Source of the DNA: DAHVFY01 sp040388665
Lineage (GTDB): Bacteria; Chlamydiota; Chlamydiia; Chlamydiales; Rhabdochlamydiaceae
DNA length: 16,009 bases
NCBI GenBank assembly: GCA_040388665.1
Contig: JAZKBL010000011.1
Location: 1 to 16,009 of the forward strand
Direction of reading: 5' to 3'
Shown here: positions 1 to 6,889 of the stretch, one piece after another
Numbering within the stretch: the first letter of the stretch is position 1
Layout: every line of letters starts with the position of its first letter
Made by a program: the position numbers and the translations under genes
Notes under the pieces: generated by a model
What the model was told of the DNA's origin: nothing
The model's database searches: none
What the model saw: only the letters and a program-made list of their open reading frames with translations

Positions 1-11
1 TGTATCATTAC

Positions 12-40
12 GGCCCTTCGGGCCTTCGAATTTTCTTTTT
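12..40 (+). terminator. Terminator-like GC hairpin of an upstream gene
   Basis: A perfect 5-bp stem (GGCCC at 12-16, GGGCC at 20-24) closes a TTC loop. It is followed by a T-rich stretch running to about position 40. This is the layout of a rho-independent terminator reading rightward and would end a gene lying left of the window. The stem is short and the T tract is interrupted by CGAA and C, so the call is moderate. The stretch from 41 to 130 shows no ORF or recognisable RNA. Confidence 0.4.
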
Positions 41-195
41 GCGGACTCCCTCTTTAGCCTGTAACCTAAGTTGCTAAAAATTAATGAGATATCAATACAA
101 GGCGACAGGGCCTGAGTGTAAAAAATGTTTGTCTATTTTTAATTGATAACGTGCTATACAATCACTCTATCTAAACAAAAAAACAGAGGTTAATT

Positions 196-495
196 ATGCC
201 TGTATCATTCGATGTAGCAAAAAGCTCTCAAAAAAATTTTAATAATGACAGCCAAGAATTTCGAGCACCTAAGACCCGTTCTTCGCAGATGACTTATGAT
301 ACCATTTCTACGCTTCTTCCTGAAAAAAGACATGGAAAATCAAGTCATAAACAAGTAGAGTACAAGTCCCTTATTCTCAGTAAAATTTCCAATAGCAAGG
401 CTGCAGAGTTTCTTTTTATAAAACTCATTGCTCCTGTTCTCGATTTCCTTTTAAAGCACAACGTAATCCGTTATAAGCCAATGGGAGATCAGTAA
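196..495 (+). CDS. Small hypothetical protein, 99 aa
   Basis: I do not recognise this protein. The ATG at 196 has a good ribosome binding site (AGAGG at 185-189, 6 nt away), and a perfect palindrome follows the stop, so it looks like a genuine single-gene unit. The N-terminal 50 residues are polar, rich in Ser, Lys, Asn and Gln, and probably disordered. Residues about 58-92 are more hydrophobic and helix-prone (stretches such as LILSKI and LIAPVLDFLL). No classical signal peptide or obvious catalytic motif is visible. A small chlamydia-specific protein, possibly a secreted or membrane-associated one, would fit, but that is a guess from composition only. Confidence 0.65.
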   Translation: MPVSFDVAKSSQKNFNNDSQEFRAPKTRSSQMTYDTISTLLPEKRHGKSSHKQVEYKSLILSKISNSKAAEFLFIKLIAPVLDFLLKHNVIRYKPMGDQ

Positions 496-513
496 AATCA
501 CTTAATCGTCAGA

Positions 514-554
514 GCCTCTAGTTTGAGCTAGAGGCCTTCCCGTCATTCTTTTTT
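514..554 (+). terminator. Palindrome after the 99-aa gene, likely terminator
   Basis: A perfect 8-bp inverted repeat (GCCTCTAG at 514-521 and CTAGAGGC at 528-535) has a 6-nt loop. It begins 18 nt after the stop codon of the 99-aa gene. A run of seven T residues at 548-554 follows after a gap of 12 nt. The distance between stem and T tract is longer than ideal. The position between two co-directional genes still supports termination, which would separate the small gene from glgC. Confidence 0.6.
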
Positions 555-641
555 TATTTCATTTCAGTTTTTGAATGCGCTTATTTTATTTTCATTATGT
601 CTATTGCTTAAAATAGAGAATTAGTGATAGTAAAAATTTTT

Positions 642-1910
642 ATGAGCGATACAAAAAAGGAACAGGACGTGTTAGAACGCGTAGCAAGCATTGTGCTCGC
701 TGGAGGTCAGGGGACACGCCTCTTTCCGCTAACAGAATCGCGCTGTAAGCCCTCCGTTGCTTTCGGTGGCAGATACAGGCTCATTGACATTCCTTTCTCT
801 AATGCTCTCAATTCACAAATCAGACGCATTTTTGTCATTTCGCAATATTTTTCCTCAGAACTGCACCACCATATCCTCAACACGTATCATCTGGATCTTT
901 TTTCTCCAGGAGGCATCGAACTGCTCACTCCTGAAGAGACACCAGCTAAGAAGGCCTGGTTTAAGGGGACAGCGGATGCTGTCAGACAAAATCTTGACAG
1001 ACTACTTAAAGCGCCTGTTGATTATTTTCTGATTCTCTCTGGCGATCAACTCTACAACATCAACTTTAAAGAGATGCTTGAATTTGCCATCCAAAAAGAT
1101 GCCGATCTTGTCATTGCAACGCTACGCATCAATGAAAAAGAAGCAAAAAGGATGGGTGTTCTAAAAGTGGATGATCAGGACAAAATTATCGATTTTGTCG
1201 AAAAACCAAAAAATCCAGCGACTATGCCCCATCTTCATTTTGAAAAAGAAGGACAATTCTTAGGCTCGATGGGAATTTATATCTTTAAACGGGAAGCGCT
1301 CATTTCATGCCTTCAAGAAGAAGGAGATGATTTCGGGCACCATGTCATTCCTTCTATTATTAAAAATAAAGCTAAGGCTTATTCTTATCTCTATAGTGGC
1401 TACTGGGAAGATATCGGAACGATTGCATCTTACTACCAAGCAAACCTTGCACTCCTTGACTCTTGCGCGCACCTAAACACCTACGATGAGCGAAACCCGA
1501 TCTACACATGCGCTTACAATTTACCAAGCCCTATGATCAAAGACACCCTCATCAAAAATACGATGATAAGCCAAGGCTCCATCATAGAAGCCAAAGAGAT
1601 TTCCAATAGCATCATTGGGATTCGCGCCCACATCAAAAAAGGCACTGTAATCCGTAATTCTCTTGTTTTAGGCAACCATTTCTATAAGCCGCCTCTGCAT
1701 CAAGACCTTCTACTTCCTAAAGAATTCACTATTGGAGAGAATTGCACGATCGAAAAAGCGATCATCGATGAGCACACATACATTGGAAACAATGTTCAAC
1801 TCATCAACAAAGACAACCTACAAAAATATGATGGCCATGGTGTTTATATTCGCGATGGAGTTATCATCGTAACCACAGGCACCCGCATTCCCGACGGGTT
1901 CTCTCTTTAA
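642..1910 (+). CDS. glgC: Glucose-1-phosphate adenylyltransferase (ADP-glucose pyrophosphorylase)
   Basis: This enzyme makes ADP-glucose and pyrophosphate from ATP and glucose 1-phosphate, the committed step of bacterial glycogen synthesis, in the cytosol. Counting from the ATG at 642 (422 aa), the N-terminal nucleotidyltransferase domain shows LAGGQGTRL (residues 19-27), KGTADAVRQN (108-117), LSGDQLY with the metal-binding Asp (132-138), VEKP with the sugar-phosphate Lys (186-189), and GYWEDIGT (253-260). The C-terminal third has the Ile-rich hexapeptide pattern of a left-handed beta helix. Length is normal for the family. An in-frame GTG at 624 would add 6 residues and has AGAG 5 nt upstream. 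The ATG has no clear SD, so the start is uncertain. The next gene begins 14 nt after the stop and is probably co-transcribed. Confidence 0.96.
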   Translation: MSDTKKEQDVLERVASIVLAGGQGTRLFPLTESRCKPSVAFGGRYRLIDIPFSNALNSQIRRIFVISQYFSSELHHHILNTYHLDLFSPGGIELLTPEETPAKKAWFKGTADAVRQNLDRLLKAPVDYFLILSGDQLYNINFKEMLEFAIQKDADLVIATLRINEKEAKRMGVLKVDDQDKIIDFVEKPKNPATMPHLHFEKEGQFLGSMGIYIFKREALISCLQEEGDDFGHHVIPSIIKNKAKAYSYLYSGYWEDIGTIASYYQANLALLDSCAHLNTYDERNPIYTCAYNLPSPMIKDTLIKNTMISQGSIIEAKEISNSIIGIRAHIKKGTVIRNSLVLGNHFYKPPLHQDLLLPKEFTIGENCTIEKAIIDEHTYIGNNVQLINKDNLQKYDGHGVYIRDGVIIVTTGTRIPDGFSL

Positions 1911-1924
1911 AATTCTGAAAAATT

Positions 1925-2677
1925 ATGACAATTTGGGCACTTGCCGATCCTCATCTTTCTTTTGGCGTTGAAAACAAAAGCATGGAAGCTTTTGGTCCTC
2001 TTTGGAAGGACTATACAAAAAAAATGGAAGCTGCATGGAGAGAGCAGGTAGCACCTGATGATCTTGTCCTGATTGCGGGAGATATCTCCTGGGCGATGCG
2101 TCTTGAAGAAGTTGCAATTGATCTCAAGTGGATCGACAACCTTCCAGGAACTAAAGTAATAAGCAAAGGTAACCACGATTATTGGTGGAGCTCTTCTAGC
2201 AAACTCAAGGCAATCATGCCTCCTTCCATCCATTTCATCCACAACAGTGTGTTTAACTGGAATGGAGCGACGATTGGGGGAACACGTCTTTGGGACAGCT
2301 TAGAATATAACTTTAAAGACTTCATCCATTTCAGAGAGAATCCAAAAGAAAATAAATCCAAAGAGTATAACCCCTCTTTTCAAGAAGAAAACGAAAGGAT
2401 CTTTGAAAGGGAGCTTGAGCGTTTAAAGCTGAGCTTAAAAATGCTTGATCCTAAAGCACGTTTACGGATCGCGATGACACATTATCCACCAATTAGTGCC
2501 GATCTCAAACCATCGCGCGCATCTGCTATTCTTGAAGAATTCAACATTGATGTTTGCGTTTTTGGACATCTGCATAGTCTGAAAAAAGAGATGCCTCTTT
2601 TTGGAGAAGCACGAGGTGTTCGCTACCTTCTCACCTCATGCGACTATCTTGACTTCAAACCTATTCGTGTAATCTAG
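1925..2677 (+). CDS. Calcineurin-like metallophosphoesterase, 250 aa
   Basis: This is a cytosolic dimetal phosphoesterase with all five family blocks: D8-x-H10, GD at 52-53, GNHD at 82-85, H186 in THYPP, and GHLH at 214-217. The GDISWAM and KGNHDYWW wording matches a widespread bacterial subgroup of about 230-250 aa, usually annotated only as a predicted phosphohydrolase. The substrate is unknown. It starts 14 nt after glgC with only a weak A-rich leader, so its translation may depend on glgC. From memory, a phosphoesterase also lies beside glgC in Chlamydiaceae, which suggests a conserved pair. Its last 17 nt overlap the 3' end of the convergent gene. Confidence 0.9.
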   Translation: MTIWALADPHLSFGVENKSMEAFGPLWKDYTKKMEAAWREQVAPDDLVLIAGDISWAMRLEEVAIDLKWIDNLPGTKVISKGNHDYWWSSSSKLKAIMPPSIHFIHNSVFNWNGATIGGTRLWDSLEYNFKDFIHFRENPKENKSKEYNPSFQEENERIFERELERLKLSLKMLDPKARLRIAMTHYPPISADLKPSRASAILEEFNIDVCVFGHLHSLKKEMPLFGEARGVRYLLTSCDYLDFKPIRVI

Positions 2678-3635
2678 CCTTGAAAGATTGAAAGTCATGA
2701 TCATTCTTATTTAAAGGAGCATCTAGATCATTGCTTTCACGCTTTAGTGCAACTTGGCTTAATGTTTGAAATTCAACATCATTATCGCAGCACTGGTAGA
2801 ACTTCATGAGAGTTCTTAGCAACTCTTGGAAGTGGCCTTCTTTTTCTAATAACTGAAATGCCTGTCTGATCGTTTGAACAAAAAGATCGTTCTCTTCAGA
2901 ATGCGCAAGATAATTACCTATTTCAATAAGAAGATCAAAATCGGGATCTTCCTGCAAATGCTCTAATAAGCGACTGAGCATGATCTTTGCTTCGCTCGGC
3001 GCTGCTTTACTAAAAAGAATCACGCGTAAGAAAGTAAACCATCTTTGGTCTGCAACATATTCATAAAAGCCTTCAACAAGCTCTGAAGCGTACATCTCAT
3101 TTTCTGCATCGATCTGTTCGACAATAAAGTCATAAAGAAATGACTCAAGATCATGTGCGCAGTAAGAAGAAATCACGGAAAAAACTTCTTGCGGATCCTC
3201 TCCATGGTCAACATTTTCATCTAAAATATCTTCTAATTCTTCAAGGCTTGTCTGAACCAATTCATCATCTGCACTCTCATTTTCATCGTAAAACGCAATT
3301 CTCTCATCCAGCTCATCACAAAAAATGGAAAGGGATTGCTTATCCGGCAAAAGGCGTCTCCAGAGCTCAAAAAGAAGCAGATAACACTGATCAAAACCAG
3401 ACGGATCATCTTCTTTAACAAAAAGACAATCGACTAATTCTTCTGGAGTATGCGCATTTTCTGCATACATCAAGAATTTTTCTTGATCAAGAGGGACCTC
3501 TAACTTCTCAAGCCTAATCAATAGCTCTTCTATAGAGACCTTTCTTAAATCTTCAATCTGCCACGGCTGAACCTCTAACGAGCTGTCAGAGAGCCAGTTA
3601 TACCGTAATAAATTATAAAGCGCTTTAACTTGCAT
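2661..3635 (-). CDS. Acidic hypothetical protein, 324 aa
   Basis: I do not recognise the family. The open frame extends to 3920, but the extension is Ser/Cys-rich and antisense to the pseudopilin gene. I therefore place the start at the ATG at 3633-3635, which has an AAAGAAAG tract upstream. The product is strongly acidic, with Asp/Glu clusters around residues 100-150, and appears almost wholly alpha-helical. There is no signal peptide or membrane span. Helical pairs spaced about 35-40 residues apart in the C-terminal half could be degenerate TPR- or HEAT-like repeats, but no clear consensus is visible. It is transcribed divergently from the pseudopilin gene across a 52-bp gap and convergently with the phosphoesterase gene. 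A cytosolic scaffold or chaperone is possible but unproven. Confidence 0.75.
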   Translation of the reverse strand: MQVKALYNLLRYNWLSDSSLEVQPWQIEDLRKVSIEELLIRLEKLEVPLDQEKFLMYAENAHTPEELVDCLFVKEDDPSGFDQCYLLLFELWRRLLPDKQSLSIFCDELDERIAFYDENESADDELVQTSLEELEDILDENVDHGEDPQEVFSVISSYCAHDLESFLYDFIVEQIDAENEMYASELVEGFYEYVADQRWFTFLRVILFSKAAPSEAKIMLSRLLEHLQEDPDFDLLIEIGNYLAHSEENDLFVQTIRQAFQLLEKEGHFQELLRTLMKFYQCCDNDVEFQTLSQVALKRESNDLDAPLNKNDHDFQSFKARLHE

Positions 3636-3648
3636 AGATTTACTTTCT

Positions 3649-3677
3649 TTAAAAAATACAGTGCAACCGAATATACT
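3649..3677 (+). promoter_or_regulatory. Candidate promoter for the pseudopilin block, very short leader
   Basis: TATACT at 3672-3677 is a 5/6 match to the -10 consensus, with a 17-nt gap to an AT-only -35 candidate (TTAAAA at 3649-3654). The expected transcription start is near 3684, only a few bases before the ATG at 3688. No Shine-Dalgarno sequence is present there. If real, the transcript would be almost leaderless. The whole divergent gap is 52 bp and must also hold the promoter of the minus-strand gene. Confidence 0.35.
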
Positions 3678-3687
3678 ACAATTCTCC

Positions 3688-4164
3688 ATGAAACGTAAAG
3701 CATATTTACTTTTAGAACTACTCATTGCTCTTAGCATACTCGCCCTATGCGCCCTTCCTCTTGTACGCACCCCGCTATTTTCAGCAAGGCAGGAGATTGC
3801 TGCGTTCGAAAAAATGGAATTAGCAAGGCTCGCAGAGCTTGGGTTTGCAAAAATCTTTGAACAACTGCACCAAAATGAAATCCCTCCAAAAGCTTTCGAA
3901 GCAAAAACATTACAAAACACTCCTTATCTTAAAGACACTGTTGTCATTGATCTTCCAGGAATATTAAATAAAAAATTTAATAGAGAATTTTTCTTGTGGA
4001 CACATGCTCAAAAAGAAGGTCCAGAACAAAATGAATTTAAAATTGTTCGCATAAAAATCACCTTTACGCCTTTTGAAACCACTAAAAAAAAATCCAAATC
4101 CTTTACCTACTCTGTCTTCATTGAATTAAATAATAACACAAAAAAAGAGGGAAAGGTATTGTGA
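3688..4164 (+). CDS. Type II secretion minor pseudopilin, GspI-like, 158 aa
   Basis: The N-terminus is a prepilin-type signal: a short basic leader (MKRK), Ala at position 5 as the residue before cleavage, then YLLLE, which puts the invariant Glu at +5 of the mature protein. A hydrophobic helix follows to about residue 28. The prepilin peptidase would cleave and methylate it at the inner membrane, and it would join the pseudopilus tip of a type II secretion system. The C-terminal part has beta-strand character with alternating Lys and aromatic residues. Position ahead of a GspJ-like and a third gene gives the usual I-J-K order, hence GspI-like; other minor pseudopilin types are possible. The ATG at 3688 is chosen over 3661 because it gives the correct leader. 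The OPT gene starts 8 nt after the stop. Confidence 0.75.
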   Translation: MKRKAYLLLELLIALSILALCALPLVRTPLFSARQEIAAFEKMELARLAELGFAKIFEQLHQNEIPPKAFEAKTLQNTPYLKDTVVIDLPGILNKKFNREFFLWTHAQKEGPEQNEFKIVRIKITFTPFETTKKKSKSFTYSVFIELNNNTKKEGKVL

Positions 4165-4171
4165 GGAAAAA

Positions 4172-6040
4172 GTGGACACAGTTATGTCTTTTAAGCCTCA
4201 TGTTGGCTCTACTACAAAAATCCCTGAATTTACAACGCGCGCGATTATTCTAGGCGTTCTTCTTGGGCTTCTTTTTGGTGTTGGCAATGCCTATCTTGGA
4301 CTAAAAATTGGAACAACCGTCTCGGCCTCTATCCCTGCAGCTGTTATTTCAATGGCAGTTTTGCGTCTTTTTTTTAAACGCGTTTCTATTCTTGAAAACA
4401 ATCTTGTCCAAACAATCGCATCTGTTGGCGAAGGATTAGCAGCGGGCGTTATCTTTACCGTGCCAGCTCTTTACTTACTCGGAGAACCTCCAAGCCCTGG
4501 ACGTGTTTTCTTGCTCTCTAGTTTAGGCGGAATTTTAGGCGTACTTTTCATGATCCCCATGCGCCGTTACATCATCGTTGAAGAACACGGCAAACTCCCT
4601 TTTCCAGAAGGAACTGCTTGTGCAGAAATCCTTAAATCGGGAGAAGCTGGTAGAAGTAAAGCGCTCATGGCAGGTATTGGCATCCTTACAGGAGCTCTAC
4701 ATAAAATCTGTTCAAGCGCTCTTTATCTTTTTAATGAAGTGCCAACAAAAATCATTACCCGTTTTCAAAATACAGAATTTAGCATGGACTGTACACCGGC
4801 GCTTCTTGGTGTTGGGTTCATCATAGGCCCTAGGATTGCCTCCTATATTTTAGCTGGCGGCGCGCTTGCTTGGTGGGTGCTCATTCCTCTCATCAAAATG
4901 TTCGGCGGAACTGATATCATTTATCCTGGAATCATGCCCGTTGCTCAAATGTCAGCAGAAGATGTTTGGGCAAGCTATATCCGCTACATCGGCGCCGGAG
5001 CCGTTGCAATTGGCGGAATTGCAAGCCTTGTCCGCATCTTTCCTCTCATTTTCAAAACATTCAAAATGGGTTTTAAAGAACTTTTCGAAGGTGCCCGCCA
5101 AGGAAAAAATACACCTCGCACAGATAAAGACATCTCTTTACGCTATCTCATCCTAGGATCGGCTGCCATCATTCTGACGTTATGGCTCTTTCCCGGACTT
5201 CCCATGAACTTCACAACAGTTCTTCTTCTTGTCATTCTCGGTTTTTTCTTTGTTGCCGTTACATCTTTGACAGTGGGCATTGTAGGAAGCACCTCAAATC
5301 CCGTTTCCGGAATGACGATCACAACGCTTCTCATCACCTGCTTTATCTTTGTAGCTCTTGGGTGGACAGAACGCGTTTATCTCATTGCAGCAATCACGAT
5401 GGGCGTTGTAGCCAATGTCGCCATCGCCCTTGCAGGAACTACTTCACAAGATCTGAAAACAGGATACATTCTAGGCGCCACACCACGACTGCAGCAGATC
5501 GGTGAAATCATCGGCATTTTTCTGCCGGCATTAGCCCTTGGAGGAACACTTCTTCTTCTCAATAAAGCGTATGTGATCGGATCGACTCTCATGCCGGCGC
5601 CTCAAGGAACAATGCTCGCGCTCATCGCTCAAGGAGTCATGAAAGGAAATATCCCCACAACTCTTGTTGTGATCGGGGGAATCATCGCAGCTCTTTTGTG
5701 GATGTTAAAGCAGCCGATACTTCCCTTTGCAATAGGGCTTTATTTGCCGCTTTCTCTTAGCACACCCATTATGGTTGGCGGACTTGCTGCAGCAGCCGTT
5801 ACCCACTTCGCCAAAGAACCCGATGCAAGAGAACGCGGGATCCTCACAGCATCAGGACTTGTCGCAGGAGACGCCTTTACGGGCGTTGTGATTGCACTAC
5901 TCACCGTACTTGGTATCGTTTCCGCAGACGGCAAAGGCTATTTCAATGACTACATCAGTTTAGCTATTTTTGCAGCGCTTGGCGTAAGCCTTACCCTATA
6001 TGCCCTCCATCCCCTCAAAGCGCACCGCAAAACCCGCTAA
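4172..6040 (+). CDS. OPT-family oligopeptide transporter, 622 aa
   Basis: This polytopic inner-membrane protein probably imports short peptides, or metal-peptide chelates, with protons. It has roughly 14-16 hydrophobic segments across its length, a normal size for bacterial OPT members. Family motifs include NAYLGLKIGTTVSASIPAA near residues 39-57, LPFPEGTAC (142-150), STSNPVSGMTI (373-383), DLKTGYILGATP (427-438) and PFAIGLYLPLS (518-528). The GTG at 4172 has GAGGAAAAA immediately upstream; an in-frame ATG at 4184 is the alternative start. It sits between two pseudopilin genes, 8 nt after the first. It has no known functional link to secretion, so it may be an insertion that uses their promoter. 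Peptide uptake fits an intracellular, amino-acid-dependent bacterium. Confidence 0.93.
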   Translation: MDTVMSFKPHVGSTTKIPEFTTRAIILGVLLGLLFGVGNAYLGLKIGTTVSASIPAAVISMAVLRLFFKRVSILENNLVQTIASVGEGLAAGVIFTVPALYLLGEPPSPGRVFLLSSLGGILGVLFMIPMRRYIIVEEHGKLPFPEGTACAEILKSGEAGRSKALMAGIGILTGALHKICSSALYLFNEVPTKIITRFQNTEFSMDCTPALLGVGFIIGPRIASYILAGGALAWWVLIPLIKMFGGTDIIYPGIMPVAQMSAEDVWASYIRYIGAGAVAIGGIASLVRIFPLIFKTFKMGFKELFEGARQGKNTPRTDKDISLRYLILGSAAIILTLWLFPGLPMNFTTVLLLVILGFFFVAVTSLTVGIVGSTSNPVSGMTITTLLITCFIFVALGWTERVYLIAAITMGVVANVAIALAGTTSQDLKTGYILGATPRLQQIGEIIGIFLPALALGGTLLLLNKAYVIGSTLMPAPQGTMLALIAQGVMKGNIPTTLVVIGGIIAALLWMLKQPILPFAIGLYLPLSLSTPIMVGGLAAAAVTHFAKEPDARERGILTASGLVAGDAFTGVVIALLTVLGIVSADGKGYFNDYISLAIFAALGVSLTLYALHPLKAHRKTR

Positions 6041-6045
6041 CTGCA

Positions 6046-6264
6046 TTACAACCGCTGCGCCCATAGTTCTGCTACCTTATTTACTGAATTTTCCATCGAT
6101 GCTAACGACTTCTTCATGCCCTCTATAACGTTATTAGAGCCCTCCAACACTGAACTAATATGGTCATCATAAGCGTACGACTCATCATAAAACGGGGAGT
6201 CTTCTGAAATGAAAAGACCGCGTGCGGCCCCGCGTCTCCGCGTTGATCTTGTCCGTCGTATCAA
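6046..6264 (-). CDS. Possible small hypothetical protein, 72 aa
   Basis: I do not recognise this protein and am unsure that it is real. The frame opens with TTG at 6264, without a convincing ribosome binding site. The only ATG codons lie late in the frame, at residues 50 and 57. In favour, the product reads like a protein: an Arg-rich N-terminus (residues 3-15), an acidic aromatic stretch (SPFYDESYAYDD), then an amphipathic helix (about 37-71) with heptad-like spacing of hydrophobics. It also fills a gap that otherwise has no gene. It ends 5 nt from the convergent OPT stop. Its start lies just upstream of the divergent GspJ-like gene, so it could be either a separate gene or a chance frame. 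Confidence 0.4.
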   Translation of the reverse strand: MIRRTRSTRRRGAARGLFISEDSPFYDESYAYDDHISSVLEGSNNVIEGMKKSLASMENSVNKVAELWAQRL

Positions 6265-6310
6265 AGAGAGAGCTAGTCAAAAAGCCGCATCTTTGCCATT
6301 CTTAAATCCT

Positions 6311-6889
6311 ATGAAAAAAAGAGCGCTTACCCTTTTAGAAGTGATGATCTCACTCGTCCTTGCATCGATTCTTCTAACAACGTTGTTTAGTTTCTATAGA
6401 GAACTATTTTTTACCCGCGCTAAAATGCAAAAAAATAAAGAAGTTGTTTTTCAAAGGATGTTAACTCAAGAGAGGCTCTCCCAAGTTTTTAGCAAAGTGC
6501 TAGCTGAAATTGAAGAAAAAAAGGGTCTTGTTTTTTATACAACAGAACACGCTTCAGCCCTTGGCCCTGTGCTTTATTTTTTTTATGACAACGGCATCGA
6601 TCCCAATCCTTCATTTTGCGGCGCTTTAAAAGCGATGCTCTATCTCTCAACAGACAAAAATTTAACCCTATACACATGGCCAGATAGAAAAGAAGTGCTC
6701 TTAGAAAATGTAGAATCTCTTCAGCTTTCCTTTTTTGATATAAAAAAAAAGGTGTGGAAAGAAGAATGGCTAGGCGAAAAAGAGGGGCTTCCTGCAGCCC
6801 TTAAACTCTCTTTAAAAACCAAAAAAATCGATGAATTTATTTTCTTTCTGCCAGGATCTTACAAACAAATCACCTATACAAAATCATGA
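6311..6889 (+). CDS. gspJ: Type II secretion minor pseudopilin, GspJ-like, 192 aa
   Basis: The prepilin signal is MKKRA followed by LTLLE, with Ala before the cleavage site and Glu at mature +5, then a hydrophobic helix to about residue 27. The C-terminal half has the pattern typical of GspJ: LLENVESLQLSFFD (130-143), two Trp residues (149 and 153) in the next strand, LPAALKLSL (160-168), and a terminal FFLPG (178-182). GspJ forms the pseudopilus tip with GspI and GspK at the inner membrane. Length is normal. The start at 6311 is preferred over an in-frame ATG at 6209, because the longer form would bury the prepilin leader behind 34 Arg-rich residues. No SD is visible. Its TGA overlaps the next ATG (ATGA), so the two are translationally coupled. 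Confidence 0.78.
   Translation: MKKRALTLLEVMISLVLASILLTTLFSFYRELFFTRAKMQKNKEVVFQRMLTQERLSQVFSKVLAEIEEKKGLVFYTTEHASALGPVLYFFYDNGIDPNPSFCGALKAMLYLSTDKNLTLYTWPDRKEVLLENVESLQLSFFDIKKKVWKEEWLGEKEGLPAALKLSLKTKKIDEFIFFLPGSYKQITYTKS

Noticed and set aside
143..171. Promoter TTGATA with TCTATC for the 99-aa gene
   Set aside because: The -10 matches only 3/6. A better -10 (TATACA at 155-160) has no -35 at proper spacing. A promoter must be nearby, but I cannot place it.
1907..2242. 111-aa minus-strand open frame across the phosphoesterase
   Set aside because: It lies antisense to the conserved metal-binding motifs of the phosphoesterase and shows no protein-like pattern.
3636..3920. N-terminal extension of the acidic minus-strand protein (open frame up to 3920)
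   Set aside because: The extra 95 residues are Ser/Cys-rich and antisense to the pseudopilin gene. The ATG at 3635 has a plausible ribosome binding site and gives a consistent composition.
5182..5505. 107-aa plus-strand frame within the OPT gene
   Set aside because: It is a His/Ser/Arg-rich out-of-frame shadow of a clear membrane protein gene.
6209..6310. Longer start for the GspJ-like gene at 6209
   Set aside because: It would place 34 Arg-rich residues before the prepilin signal, whereas the ATG at 6311 gives the expected short basic leader.
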